The notes: generated by a model not told the origin, from the letters alone. Counted from the stretch's first letter, positions 18,784-27,405 are shown. The stretch is 64,000 nucleotides of DNA from Nostoc sp. CENA543 (GCF_002896875.1 NZ_CP023278.1:2914001-2978000), one strand, 5' to 3'. A program made the numbers and translations.

Positions 18784-19734
18784 TTAATTCATGTCAGCAA
18801 ACCTATCTGTCGCCTCAATTAAAGCACTGCGAATTCCCACTTCACTCATTGAATGCCCCGCATCAGGAACAACGATAAATTCCGCTTCTGGCCAGGCTTT
18901 GTGTAATTCCCAAGCTGATACCATTGGGCAAACTACATCATAACGCCCTTGCACAATCACACCAGGAATATGGCGAATGCGGTCAACATTTAATAGTAGT
19001 TGATTATCAAAATTTAAAAAGCCTTTATTGATAAAATAATGGCATTCAATCCGAGCGAATGCTTCTGCAAATTTATCCTCTCCAAAAGTTTGCATTAATT
19101 GGGTATCTGTAAATAATCTGCTGGTGCTAGCTTCCCAAATTGACCAAGCCTTTGCTGCTGCTTGTCTAATTTCCAAATCAGGGCTAGTTAAACGTTGATA
19201 ATACGCAGTCAGTAAATCATCACGTTCATCGACAGGAATTGGTTTGAGATATTCTTCCCAAGCATCAGGGAAAATATAGCTAGCACCTTCTTGATAAAAC
19301 CACTTTAATTCTTTTTGCCTCAGCAAGAATATACCACGTAAAATTAAACCCGAACAGCGTTCTGGATGAGTTTGACTATAGGCTAAAGATAAGGTGCTAC
19401 CCCAACTACCACCAAAAACTACCCACTTTTCTATATTTAAATGTTCCCGCAATTTTTCAATGTCATTGACTAAATCCCAAGTTGTATTTTCTCTTAACTC
19501 TGCATGGGGTTGACTTTTACCACAACCACGTTGATCAAACATAATTAATCGCCATTTTTCTGGATGAAAATATTGGCGATAATATGGCGGACACCCACCA
19601 CCAGGGCCACCATGCAGTAAAACTATAGGCTTACCTTGGGGATTACCTGATTCTTCAAAATGAATCGTATGTAATTCCGAAACTTGTAATTTACCTGATT
19701 GATAAGGCTCAATGAGGGGATAAAGTTCACGCAT
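18784..19734 (-). CDS. pip: Proline iminopeptidase
   Basis: A 316-residue alpha/beta hydrolase (peptidase S33) that removes N-terminal proline from peptides. Landmarks: LLHGGPGGGCPPYYRQYF with the oxyanion HGGPGG, FDQRGCGKSQP, the nucleophile elbow GGSWGS, the Asp in GRYDVVCP and the His in DAGHS. I choose the start MRELYPLIEPY at 19734, as this is the family's usual N-terminus. The frame continues upstream to 19803, but those codons lie in the spacer and in the left end of the IS element that begins at 19773. The insertion sits about 38 bp upstream of the start and may have altered the promoter. Confidence 0.93.
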   Translation of the reverse strand: MRELYPLIEPYQSGKLQVSELHTIHFEESGNPQGKPIVLLHGGPGGGCPPYYRQYFHPEKWRLIMFDQRGCGKSQPHAELRENTTWDLVNDIEKLREHLNIEKWVVFGGSWGSTLSLAYSQTHPERCSGLILRGIFLLRQKELKWFYQEGASYIFPDAWEEYLKPIPVDERDDLLTAYYQRLTSPDLEIRQAAAKAWSIWEASTSRLFTDTQLMQTFGEDKFAEAFARIECHYFINKGFLNFDNQLLLNVDRIRHIPGVIVQGRYDVVCPMVSAWELHKAWPEAEFIVVPDAGHSMSEVGIRSALIEATDRFADMN

Positions 19735-19890
19735 TTTTAGAGGTAATTGTTGTGATGTTGTGTTATTTTTATGAGTCGTGATGCGTAAAACCCCCTGATT
19801 CATTTGGGGGATATAAGCGAATGAGCCAAATTTATTTGGCTATCTTATGTCAATCATGGTAACATAAGATTGTGTTAAAGAGGTCGAGCC

Positions 19891-21162
19891 ATGATAATCT
19901 ACGAGTTCAAATGTAAAGGAAAAGAAAAACAATATCGTGCAATAGATGAAACTATACGTACTAGCCAATTTATTCAAAACAAGTGCTTGCGCTATTGGAT
20001 GGATAACAAAAAAATTGGCAGATATGACCTTAATAAATACTGTGCGGTATTGGCTCAAGAATTTCCTTTCGCAGATGAACTTAATTCAATGGCTAGACAG
20101 TCTGCCGCAGAACGTTCTTGGTCAGCGATATCTCGGTTTTACGACAACTGCAAAAAGAAAATTAAAGGTAAAAAGGGTTTTCCAAAATTTAAGAAAAACT
20201 GCCGTTCAGTAGAGTATAAAACGTCAGGATGGCAACTTTCGCCAAATCGGAAAGCTATCACCTTTAGGGATAAAAAGGGCATAGGTACTTTAAAACTAAA
20301 AGGAACATATGACCTAAACTACTACGATATCAAACAGATTAAGCGAGTTCGGTTAGTGCGTCGTGCTGATGGTTATTACGCTCAATTTGCTATTGATGAG
20401 GCAGCGCGTTGCGGGGGTTCCCCCCGTTGTAGCGACTGCCGTGTTGACGTAAGGATAGAAACTCAACCGACTAAAAAAGCAGTTGGTTTAGACTTAGGTC
20501 TGAACCACTTCATTGCTGATAGCAATGGTAATTTAGAACTTTCACCTAAGTTTTACCGTAAGGCAGAAAAGCAGTTAAACCGAGCTAACCGCAAGAAATC
20601 CAAGAAGTTCAGCAAGGAAAGAAAGAAAGCAAAGGCTAGACAATCTAACAATTACCGCAAGGCTAGAAATAGGTATGCCCGTAAACATTTAAAAGTAAGT
20701 AGACAGCGAAAAGAATATTGCAAGAAATTGGCATATTCCGTTGTTCACTCTAATGATGTGATAGTCTACGAAGATTTGAATGTCAAAGGCATGATAAAAA
20801 ACCGACATCTATCCAAATCAATCAGTGACGCTGGGTGGTCAACTTTTCGTCAATGGTTAGAGTATTTTGGTTACAAATATGGGAAGATAACTATTGCTGT
20901 ACCTCCCTACAACACAAGCCAAAATTGTTCTAATTGCGGAAAGAAAGTTAAAAAATCCCTATCTACTAGAACTCATGTCTGTGGGCATTGTAACTATGTG
21001 GAAGATAGGGACATAAACGCCAGCATCAACATTTTGAGATTAGGACTCAGTACGCTAGGGCATAGCGGAACTCACGCTTGGGGAGAGACTCCCTCTTGGG
21101 CGATTGGTGTAAACCTGTCGTCTAACGGAGACTCGTTGAACCAAGAATCCCCCGAATTTTAG
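19891..21162 (+). CDS. tnpB: TnpB RNA-guided nuclease (IS1341/IS605 type)
   Basis: A 423-residue TnpB, the ancestor-type relative of Cas12 that in studied members is guided by an omega RNA made from the element's right end. The RuvC triad looks intact: Asp201 (GLDLGLNHF), Glu294 (VYEDLN) and Asp374 (DRDINASINIL). The zinc finger has Cys346/349 and Cys364/367 (CSNCGKK, CGHC). An N-terminal helix-turn-helix and a basic central region (KKSKKFSKERKKAKAR) are present. Residues about 171-190 (AARCGGSPRCSDC...) look like an in-frame insertion encoded by a palindromic G/C repeat. The C-terminal end overlaps the right-end stem. Activity is plausible but untested. Confidence 0.93.
   Translation: MIIYEFKCKGKEKQYRAIDETIRTSQFIQNKCLRYWMDNKKIGRYDLNKYCAVLAQEFPFADELNSMARQSAAERSWSAISRFYDNCKKKIKGKKGFPKFKKNCRSVEYKTSGWQLSPNRKAITFRDKKGIGTLKLKGTYDLNYYDIKQIKRVRLVRRADGYYAQFAIDEAARCGGSPRCSDCRVDVRIETQPTKKAVGLDLGLNHFIADSNGNLELSPKFYRKAEKQLNRANRKKSKKFSKERKKAKARQSNNYRKARNRYARKHLKVSRQRKEYCKKLAYSVVHSNDVIVYEDLNVKGMIKNRHLSKSISDAGWSTFRQWLEYFGYKYGKITIAVPPYNTSQNCSNCGKKVKKSLSTRTHVCGHCNYVEDRDINASINILRLGLSTLGHSGTHAWGETPSWAIGVNLSSNGDSLNQESPEF
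20403..20446. repeat. G/C palindromic repeat inside tnpB
   Basis: The stretch around cgggggttccccccg is far more GC-rich than the surrounding tnpB. It encodes ARCGGSPRCSDC, just before the first RuvC Asp. It reads as a small dispersed palindrome inserted in frame. Insert boundaries are approximate. Confidence 0.5.
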
Positions 21163-21214
21163 TGAAAATGAGCGTAGCGAAATTTTCACTAAAATTCGGG
21201 GGAGTGTCAACCCA

Positions 21215-21670
21215 TTATCGCTTGGCATAAGCAACCAAGGAAACACCCACAACCACAAATACAACTCCTGCAATGCGCGTGGGACTGGCTGCAAACTTAG
21301 TTAGTCCCAGCGCGCCGTAATGATCAAGGAAAAGTGCGGCAATCATCTGTCCTGCAATTGTTAGGGCAAGTGCTAGGGATGCTCCAATTTTGGGTGTAGC
21401 AAAAATGGTTGACCAAACATACAAAGTACCTAAACATCCACCAATCCACATCCACCAAGAAGTTTGTGACAGCACAGCAGCAGCAGGAATGGGATATTGT
21501 GCTACTAAACAAATAGCCAGCGATGCTAATGTACCCGCTAGGTAGGAAATGAATGTGACTTGCATGGGTTCACCTACATAGCGTCGCAGCAGAGTATTGA
21601 GAGCCACTTGGACTGGTAGAATAGCACCACCTGCGAGTGCTGCTAACAGATAAATCGTGCGTCCATTCAT
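21215..21670 (-). CDS. DMT-superfamily (YdcZ/DUF606) small membrane transporter
   Basis: A 151-residue integral membrane protein with about five hydrophobic helices. The opening TIYLLAALAGGAILPVQVAL and the middle segment SWWMWIGGCLGTLYVWSTI resemble the DUF606/YdcZ branch of the drug/metabolite transporter superfamily, with GASLALALTIAGQMIAALFL as the next helix. Substrate unknown. Its stop codon (21215-21217) is 4 bp from the right end of the IS element, so the insertion only just spared the reading frame. Confidence 0.87.
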   Translation of the reverse strand: MNGRTIYLLAALAGGAILPVQVALNTLLRRYVGEPMQVTFISYLAGTLASLAICLVAQYPIPAAAVLSQTSWWMWIGGCLGTLYVWSTIFATPKIGASLALALTIAGQMIAALFLDHYGALGLTKFAASPTRIAGVVFVVVGVSLVAYAKR

Positions 21671-21842
21671 CTTTAATCCTCCCGCACAGAATCTATAAGA
21701 ATATGGTTATTAGTTAGAGATTAGGTCTATTTCATACAGCAGAAAAATTATATTATTTAGACCCTTTGCAAAGTTCTCATATATTTGATTTTTTGGCAAT
21801 AGATTTAATATGTTTTCTTGAGCGATCGCCTACTTGTTTTGA

Positions 21843-22091
21843 TTAACAACGAGCAGAACGTGGCAACATGAAATTTTCCCCTTCTGCGGCAAATACTCCA
21901 CGTACCATCAACACACTATAGTCAAATAAATAGGGAACAGTTGTAGAATGTTCTAAATTTAGCAATTCTGTACTAAAGTAAATGAAAATTTCTTCAATTG
22001 TTTGAGGAATTATCGCTAAAATTTGGCTTAAAGAGCATCTTTGTATTGTAACTAAATCAAAAAGATGCAGTTGATGATTTTCTATGCTCAT
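21843..22091 (-). CDS. Hypothetical small protein
   Basis: An 82-residue frame starting ATG at 22091 (MSIENHQLHLFDLVTIQRC). It contains a possible amphipathic helix (QTIEEIFIYFSTELLNL) and ends MLPRSARC. I see no clear ribosome binding site and do not recognise the family. It lies alone between the DMT transporter and a degraded dipeptidase gene. Coding status is uncertain. Confidence 0.4.
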   Translation of the reverse strand: MSIENHQLHLFDLVTIQRCSLSQILAIIPQTIEEIFIYFSTELLNLEHSTTVPYLFDYSVLMVRGVFAAEGENFMLPRSARC

Positions 22092-22365
22092 ACAGACTAT
22101 TCAATCTAAATCTTCTGCATAATTTAAAATATAGTGATTCCCAGTTAAGTGAGATACAGATAATATTTGGAAACGCAGAGGAGCGCGGAGTAAAGCGCAG
22201 AGTTACGCAGAGATTTGTACCTCAGCAGATTAGGAAACGCTATACCTCTACTCTCATTAAATAAGAACAATGGTTTTTCATTCACTACACCAACAATATT
22301 AGAAACAGAAAGCCGATTCTCTAAAAGTCTATGCAGTAACGTCATAATGAGGTCTAGAGATAGTT

Positions 22366-22647
22366 AGTGATAGTACAGCCCTTACATTGGTGGATGAAAC
22401 TGGACAAGTAATTGATATGGGTTCGCCTATTGATGAAATGTCAGTGCGATCGCATCCTGATTACTATGCTGATCAGGATCATCGCTATGCTCATTACTAT
22501 CATGCCCATCGTCAGTTATTGTATGAGGTCATGTTGAAAGCTGGTTTTCAACGTAACCCCAAAGAATGGTGGCATTTTTGTTATGGTGATCAAATGTGGG
22601 CTTGGTTGAATCATCAATCAGTAGCCCGTTATGGGCGTTTATTTTAG
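22366..22647 (+). pseudogene. C-terminal remnant of VanX-type D-alanyl-D-alanine dipeptidase
   Basis: The frame reads ALTLVDETGQVIDMGSPIDE and later GFQRNPKEWWHFCYGDQMW, typical of the C-terminal half of peptidase M15D (VanX/DdpX), which cleaves D-Ala-D-Ala. The ExxH part of the zinc site (EWWH) is present. The N-terminal half, including the first zinc ligands (the SxHxxGxAxD motif), is missing: the sequence joins family-like text only at about 22375. The first possible start is TTG 22387. Upstream I find only dispersed repeat (acgcagaggagcgcggag-type) and no other part of the gene. I read it as a 5'-deleted pseudogene. Confidence 0.75.
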
Positions 22648-22657
22648 CCTCTGTATA

Positions 22658-23143
22658 CTAAGCATCTTCTGGATTCATCTGTCTTAATTCTTCAGTGGTG
22701 TATGTACCAATAGGACTCCAAAGTAAGTAGGGAACTAGTAATAATGTCGCTACCCCAGAAATTGGTAGCACACAGATTGCTAGTAACACTGCTAACATGA
22801 AACCACTTAAGCCGATAATTTCCCCGGTTTTTAGACTTTGCAGTCTCAGCATCAAGGGTATATAAGCGACTGTGATGATTTCTACCAATATGTATAAACC
22901 CATCAGTAACCAAGTAATTACACTCCCTGGATTGTGCAGCCAAACCACATTAGCTGAAGCCGCACCACAAATAAAAATTACAGTCCAGATGAGGGGGATA
23001 AACGGTTCAAAAACTAGCCATCGGGGACGACTTAATTGTGCAAACCATTTAACATCACGCGGCGTAATGAAGAAACTACCAACCGCTACTAAGAATGTCA
23101 CAGCCCCGATTACCATCCAGGATGGAATCATAATTTTACTCAA
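22658..23143 (-). CDS. TspO/MBR family membrane protein (paralog 1)
   Basis: A 161-residue five-helix membrane protein of the TspO/MBR (translocator protein) group, which in bacteria is linked to tetrapyrrole handling and stress signalling. Signature positions include the WF..LSRPRWLVFEPFIPLIW segment (Trp-rich first loop) and LLVPYLLWSPIGTYTT at the end. It shares its layout and many residues with the next gene upstream (23219-23692): both end in SPIGTYTT followed by QMNPEDA or QINPQDA. The two are 75 bp apart on the same strand and look like a tandem duplication that may be co-transcribed. Confidence 0.8.
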   Translation of the reverse strand: MSKIMIPSWMVIGAVTFLVAVGSFFITPRDVKWFAQLSRPRWLVFEPFIPLIWTVIFICGAASANVVWLHNPGSVITWLLMGLYILVEIITVAYIPLMLRLQSLKTGEIIGLSGFMLAVLLAICVLPISGVATLLLVPYLLWSPIGTYTTEELRQMNPEDA

Positions 23144-23218
23144 CTAATCTTTTGTCAATTAATACACTGCCAGTTTGACAATCGATGATATGGGTTGAAT
23201 CATTCGCTGGTAGTAACC

Positions 23219-23692
23219 TTAAGCATCTTGGGGGTTAATCTGCATCATTTGCCAAGTGGTGTATGTCCCGATGGGACTCCAAAGTAAATAGGGGACTAAT
23301 AATAAGGCTGCCCAACCAGAAACAGTTAAAACTGTAATTGCCAAAATAATACAAATGGTGAACCCTGTACCACCGATGAGTGTACCTACCTGGAGGCTAC
23401 GAAGCTTGAACATCACAGGTGTATAGGCAATGGTGACAATTTCTAGTAGCAGGTATAAACCCATGAGTACCCAAGTTGTATTGGTATTGGGGTTACGTTC
23501 CCAAATAATATAGGCTGACCATGCACCGCAGACAAAGACAACAGTCCAAATTATGGGAATTGCGGCTTCAAAGGTTAGCCATCGTGGTCTTTGTAAGCGT
23601 TTAAACCACTGACGATCGCTCGGTGTAATTAAGTTTGCGGCTAAAGCCACTACAAGAACTATACCCCCAATCACCATCCAAGATTTAATCAT
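23219..23692 (-). CDS. TspO/MBR family membrane protein (paralog 2)
   Basis: A 157-residue membrane protein with the same five-helix plan as its downstream neighbour: an opening IKSWMVIGGIVLVVALAANL, ITPSDRQWFKRLQRPRWL in the first loop, IIWTVVFVCGAW, and a closing LLVPYLLWSPIGTYTTWQMM. Assigned to TspO/MBR by the RPRWL and W-rich motifs. Start ATG at 23692. It is the first gene of a probable two-gene unit. Whether the copies differ in ligand cannot be told from sequence. Confidence 0.8.
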   Translation of the reverse strand: MIKSWMVIGGIVLVVALAANLITPSDRQWFKRLQRPRWLTFEAAIPIIWTVVFVCGAWSAYIIWERNPNTNTTWVLMGLYLLLEIVTIAYTPVMFKLRSLQVGTLIGGTGFTICIILAITVLTVSGWAALLLVPYLLWSPIGTYTTWQMMQINPQDA

Positions 23693-23913
23693 TGCCCTTT
23701 ATTCCTGGCGATCGCCAACTATGCTTTCAATATCTGTTATTCTTCCCCAATCATGTCAATTTAATGCCTAATTACTCATCAATCCTAAGTTTGAGATGTT
23801 TGCTTTGGCTAATTTTCTGTCTAGAGGTATGGTTTTGGCTATGTCTGGAGGTGGGGGTAAAGACTAGAAGGTAAAAATATCCTGGTGTTGGGGAAGTAGG
23901 TAATTTTAGATAT

Positions 23914-24480
23914 ATGCAAGCCGAAACAGAAACGCGATCGCTAGTACATAGTTCACTGCATGGAATTGCCAAGACGATTAATCTTACTGGTTGGATAACT
24001 TTTTGGGTGCAACTAGCACTAGTCGTGGTTTCTGGATTAGTGCTACTATTTGCTTCCACCGGACGCAGATTTGCTACTCAACAAAATACAGGCATCGGGA
24101 TTGGGATCTTCTGGGCTATTTGTGCAGTTGCGGCCTTATTGTTTAGTGTGTATTGGTATTTTCGCTATACTCGCATCGCCAAGCGACTAGACAATCCCAA
24201 CCCAGCTTTACATCCTACTAAAGCAGATACCATCAGAATTATTGAAATAGGAGTTTTGGCAGGTTTAATAGGGATGTTACTCGCTCTTGTGGGTGCTGGT
24301 GCAACATTAGGAGTTTTAGTTGCCAAATCCATCTCTCAACCGCCAGGAGTAGCGATTGTTGATCCCAATAAAATTATCCGCGCTTTGGATGTGTTTGTGA
24401 TGGTAGCAAATATTAATGGTATTGCTGCCCACTTTATCGGGACTGTCGCTTCATTGTGGTTGTTGCAAAAATTAAGGTGA
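23914..24480 (+). CDS. DUF3611 family membrane protein
   Basis: A 188-residue protein with four strongly hydrophobic helices (for example FWVQLALVVVSGLVLLFAS and IIEIGVLAGLIGMLLALVG), matching the cyanobacterial and plastid DUF3611 family. Opening residues SLVHSSLHGIAKTINLTGW and the motif RRFATQQNTGIGIGIFWA are characteristic. Function is unknown; a plasma-membrane or thylakoid location is likely. Divergent from the TspO pair, with about 220 bp between. Confidence 0.85.
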   Translation: MQAETETRSLVHSSLHGIAKTINLTGWITFWVQLALVVVSGLVLLFASTGRRFATQQNTGIGIGIFWAICAVAALLFSVYWYFRYTRIAKRLDNPNPALHPTKADTIRIIEIGVLAGLIGMLLALVGAGATLGVLVAKSISQPPGVAIVDPNKIIRALDVFVMVANINGIAAHFIGTVASLWLLQKLR

Positions 24481-24482
24481 TG

Positions 24483-24520
24483 GGGAATAGGGCATTGGGC
24501 ATTGGGCATTGGGCATTGTA
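24483..24520. repeat. STRR (gggcatt units)
   Basis: Four tandem gggcatt units directly after the DUF3611 stop codon. Confidence 0.85.
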
Positions 24521-24547
24521 TTTTTCTTCGCCTACACCCTTACATCC

Positions 24548-25930
24548 CTATACTTCTATCCCCTTTTTTACAAATTCTAGACACAATTGCCGAAAGCGAT
24601 CGCCCCTCACTTCAAAGTTGGGGAATTGATCAAAGCTGGCGCAGGCTGGTGATAGTAATACTACTGCTGCTTGATGTTCTTTGGCTAACTCTGCACCTCT
24701 AGGTACTGCGTTTTCCATTGTTTCTACAATTTCATAATTGTTATAACCAACTTCTTGCAGCCGTTGAGCAAAGGCTGGTGCCGCCGCGCCAATCAGTAAG
24801 ACAGCCGCCGCTTTGGCTTGGATACTAGCTAACCACGCTGTATCATCTCCTGGTTTAGCTTCACCGCCAGCAATTAACACCACTGGACTACTCACAGATG
24901 CTAGTCCTACGTCTGCTGCGTCGTAATTGGTGGCTTTGCTGTCGTTGATAAAATCAATGCCTTCCCAGGTGCAAATATGCTCTAAGCGGTGGGGAACTCC
25001 AGGGAATTCTCGTACAGCTTTGTCGATGGCTGTAGGTGCGATGCCGGCTAGTCTCGCTACACCTACGGACATGAGTAAGTTTTGTAGGTTATGCGCTCCC
25101 ACCATCCGCAAAGCAGAGGCCTCAATAATTCTCTGGGGTTGAGAGTCGGCTTGTAACTGTTCTATTACCCAACCATCCTCAATATAAAAGCCTTTGTTCC
25201 CAATCAGAAAGTCTTTACCCTTGACACTTGTCCAGTAAGCATCCGGCCAATCACTGATACCTACTTTACTTAGATAAGCATCATCACCGTTCACAACTTG
25301 TAATTGCGACTGACGTAACAGCTTGGCTTTGATGTTGTAATAATTTTCTAGGGTTTTGTGACGGGCTAGGTGATCTGGAGTAAAAGTTGTCCAGACGCTA
25401 ATGTGAGGAGCTAGAGATGCAGAAGATTCGATTTGATAGCTGCTCATTTCCCCAATTATCCAATCGGGTAATTTCTTGGCTAACGCTACTTCACAAGCAG
25501 CGTAGCCAATGTTACCGCAAGCTGGGGCATCAAATCCTGCCGCTTGAAAAATGGCTGCAATCAGGGCTGTGGTGGTAGTTTTACCGTTTGTGCCTGTGAT
25601 TCCCACCCAAGGCAGCTTGTATAAATTGCGCCAAGCCAATTCCATTTCGCCAATTGTTTCTATGCCCAATTCTCGCGCCTTGACTAACACTGGTATGTCC
25701 CAAGGCACACCCGGACTAACGACAATTAAATTGGGTATATCAGCACCATCTAATTCTAATGAATGCCCTAGTTTAACTGTAATTTGTTCCTTGGCGAGTG
25801 CTTGTTGTTGACTGAGGAGGGTTTCGGAGGTGTTGCGGTCACTCAGCATCACCTCCCAACCTTCCCGTTTCAACAATCTCGCCGCAGCAATACCGGACTT
25901 TCCTAATCCAATGACATGGGCTTTGGACAT
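24548..25930 (-). CDS. murD: UDP-N-acetylmuramoylalanine--D-glutamate ligase
   Basis: A 460-residue cytoplasmic Mur ligase that adds D-Glu to UDP-MurNAc-L-Ala in peptidoglycan synthesis. The N-terminal Rossmann domain starts [19 protein letters not shown], the ATP P-loop is [11 protein letters not shown], and the substrate region includes [10 protein letters not shown] and [12 protein letters not shown] choose ATG 25930 (MSKAHV) rather than the upstream codon at 25960, because the family starts near this point. It is not in a dcw cluster here, which is usual for cyanobacteria. Confidence 0.95.
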   Translation of the reverse strand: MSKAHVIGLGKSGIAAARLLKREGWEVMLSDRNTSETLLSQQQALAKEQITVKLGHSLELDGADIPNLIVVSPGVPWDIPVLVKARELGIETIGEMELAWRNLYKLPWVGITGTNGKTTTTALIAAIFQAAGFDAPACGNIGYAACEVALAKKLPDWIIGEMSSYQIESSASLAPHISVWTTFTPDHLARHKTLENYYNIKAKLLRQSQLQVVNGDDAYLSKVGISDWPDAYWTSVKGKDFLIGNKGFYIEDGWVIEQLQADSQPQRIIEASALRMVGAHNLQNLLMSVGVARLAGIAPTAIDKAVREFPGVPHRLEHICTWEGIDFINDSKATNYDAADVGLASVSSPVVLIAGGEAKPGDDTAWLASIQAKAAAVLLIGAAAPAFAQRLQEVGYNNYEIVETMENAVPRGAELAKEHQAAVVLLSPACASFDQFPNFEVRGDRFRQLCLEFVKKGIEV

Positions 25931-26163
25931 AGACTGTGGCAGATTTCCCTGGTTAAGCACTCATTATGTTATCGCTAATTGGCAAAAATTAACACCATAT
26001 TTTATTGCTTTATACTACAGATTTTTGCAGGTTAGAGGTGTAGGAGTTTAAAGGTATAGGGTTCGGCTGTTGACTCTGTAGCTTTTTCAGAGGTCAAAAT
26101 TCATTGCTCCCACCACATAAGAGTCCTATATTAATAAATAGTCGGAGTATCTTGGAGGTCTAG

Positions 26164-26403
26164 ATGAATGTACAACTTGTTAATTCTCTCGTAGAAGTGG
26201 TACTAAACCTCTCTCCCGAAGAGCAAAAACTCTTTCAAGAAAAGCTTAGCAACAAGCATTCAACGTTACTAACTAGTAAACCTCAAACATCATCCGAGAG
26301 ATTATTACTTTGGCAAGAGTGGATAGATACAGCACCAAAAAGCTATGCCAACCTTGATGATGAAGCTCTGCGGCGAGAAAACATCTACGATGATGAAGTA
26401 TGA
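26164..26403 (+). CDS. Putative antitoxin of a PIN-domain toxin pair
   Basis: A 79-residue acidic protein: N-terminal helix with VEVVLNLSPEEQKLFQEKL, then a linker and an acidic tail LDDEALRRENIYDDEV. The size, the acidic tail and its position directly upstream of a PIN-domain gene mark it as the likely antitoxin. It carries no DNA-binding motif that I can identify firmly. Its TGA overlaps the toxin ATG by 4 bp (26400-26403), so the two are translationally coupled. The ribosome site ggag lies before the ATG at 26164. Confidence 0.75.
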   Translation: MNVQLVNSLVEVVLNLSPEEQKLFQEKLSNKHSTLLTSKPQTSSERLLLWQEWIDTAPKSYANLDDEALRRENIYDDEV

Positions 26404-26831
26404 CCCATTATTTATTAGATACTAATATCCTGTTACGCTCCAGGGATATAGCTTCACCCGATTATAATCTTGTTGATCGCACAATCAGGTATCTAATATC
26501 TAATAACCATCAATGTTTTATTACATCTCAAGTTTTAATTGAATTTTGGGTTGTAGCCACCCGTCCTGTAGCTGTAAATGGATTTGGATGGACACCAGAG
26601 GAAACCGAAGGAACGGTGCAAATGCTCATAAATCAGTTTGAGTGGCTGGAAGAAACACCGGATGTCTTTCGCTTTTGGTTTAGGCTCGCTACAACTTATA
26701 AGGTTTCTGGGAAACGTACCCATGATTTACGCATACAAGCCGTAGTGCTTGCTCACAACATCAGCCATATTCTGACTTTAAACCCAAAAGACTTTGTAGA
26801 AGTTGAGGGAATTACGAGCCGTGATGCGTAA
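26400..26831 (+). CDS. VapC-like PIN-domain ribonuclease toxin, C-terminus altered by an insertion
   Basis: A 143-residue PIN-domain protein, probably an Mg-dependent RNase toxin held in check by the upstream antitoxin. The first catalytic Asp is in LLDTNILLR (Asp7), with further acidic residues in VLIEFWVVA and HDLRIQAVVLAHNI and the typical ending ILTLNPKDF. The last four or five residues (TSRDA) and the stop codon come from the left end of the IS605-type element that begins at 26816. The core fold should be intact, but the natural C-terminal tail was replaced. Confidence 0.85.
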   Translation: MTHYLLDTNILLRSRDIASPDYNLVDRTIRYLISNNHQCFITSQVLIEFWVVATRPVAVNGFGWTPEETEGTVQMLINQFEWLEETPDVFRFWFRLATTYKVSGKRTHDLRIQAVVLAHNISHILTLNPKDFVEVEGITSRDA

Positions 26832-27151
26832 AGCCCCCAAGTATGAAGCACAAAACCAATAAGTTTTGTGCTTCATACGTCTTTTAAGTGGGGGATATAA
26901 GCGAATGGGACAAATTTATTTGTCCGCGAAAAATGATACAATCGAATTGTCCACAACACAGGCAGAGTCTCGCCGCAAGGGAGGAACCTGTCTCGGAATG
27001 GGTGGCAACATATTTTTCGCCGTCGGGCAGCCGGTGTATGCTTGCGGAGGGTAAAGTAATCTGGGATGTTGCTGTATGGATTCGTCCTTTGGGTATCTTG
27101 GATCTCCCTGTGAGGCAAGAATCCCCGAAATTTTATTTCGGGGAGTGTCAA
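26816..27151. mobile_element. Non-autonomous IS605-type element (PATE-like) related to 19773-21210
   Basis: 336 bp. The left end gagccgtgatgcgtaaagcc directly follows TTAC. It then has an extended hairpin with gtatgaagcacaaaac paired to gttttgtgcttcatac inside a ccccca/tggggg frame, gggggatataagcgaatg identical to the tnpB element, and the palindrome gacaaatttatttgtc. The right end is caagaatccccgaaatttta, then cggggagtgtcaa. The interior (about 26940-27100) is GC-rich, structured and non-coding. It has both ends but no tnpB, so it is probably mobilised in trans. It may encode a guide-RNA-like transcript. Confidence 0.85.
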
Positions 27152-27362
27152 TATTGTTCATCCCAGTAGCATCAACAGCTAGAAACTGGGATAAGTGTAT
27201 GATGTTCACATTAAACGTAATTTGTGATAGATACACGAATTTACCAAGCCCCATTGGTTTAGGTGTAGGGGTGTAGGGGGAAGAAAAAGCAGCCAACCCA
27301 ACCCTTGAGTTAAAAGCCCTGGTTCTTGGGGCAAACGTGTTGGGCGGGGATTGAAAAAGAAC

Positions 27363-27405
27363 CCAACCCCTTAAACCCTTACACCCTTAAACCCTTAAAC
27401 CCCTA
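27363..27405. repeat. STRR (acccttaa/acaccctt units)
   Basis: Tandem cccttaaa and cccttaca units that reach the stop codon of glyS. The 210 bp between the IS-like element and this array show no gene. Confidence 0.75.

Larger units (their letters stand above)
19773..21210 (+). mobile_element. IS200/IS605-family element, tnpB-only (no tnpA)
   Basis: A 1438-bp element. The left end starts gagtcgtgatgcgtaaaa and has a subterminal hairpin (ccccc...ggggg, 19791-19814), then gggggatataagcgaatg and the small palindrome gccaaatttatttggc. The right end has a 21-bp perfect stem (21149-21169 with 21182-21202) and finishes gggggagtgtcaa. There are no terminal inverted repeats or target duplications, as expected for this family. 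The TCAA right terminus and a left flank of TTAT (TTAC in the related copy at 26816) recall the IS608 cleavage tetranucleotides. Ends were set by comparison with that copy. The only gene is tnpB, so mobility would need a Y1 transposase from elsewhere. It lies 4 bp before the DMT permease stop codon. Confidence 0.85.

Noticed and set aside
22145-22345. 66-residue minus-strand frame
   Set aside because: It runs through dispersed-repeat DNA and has no recognisable domain or good ribosome site.
26873-27296. Several frames on both strands within and beyond the 26816-27151 element
   Set aside because: They overlap each other in the structured, non-coding interior of an IS605-type derivative and show no TnpA or TnpB similarity.
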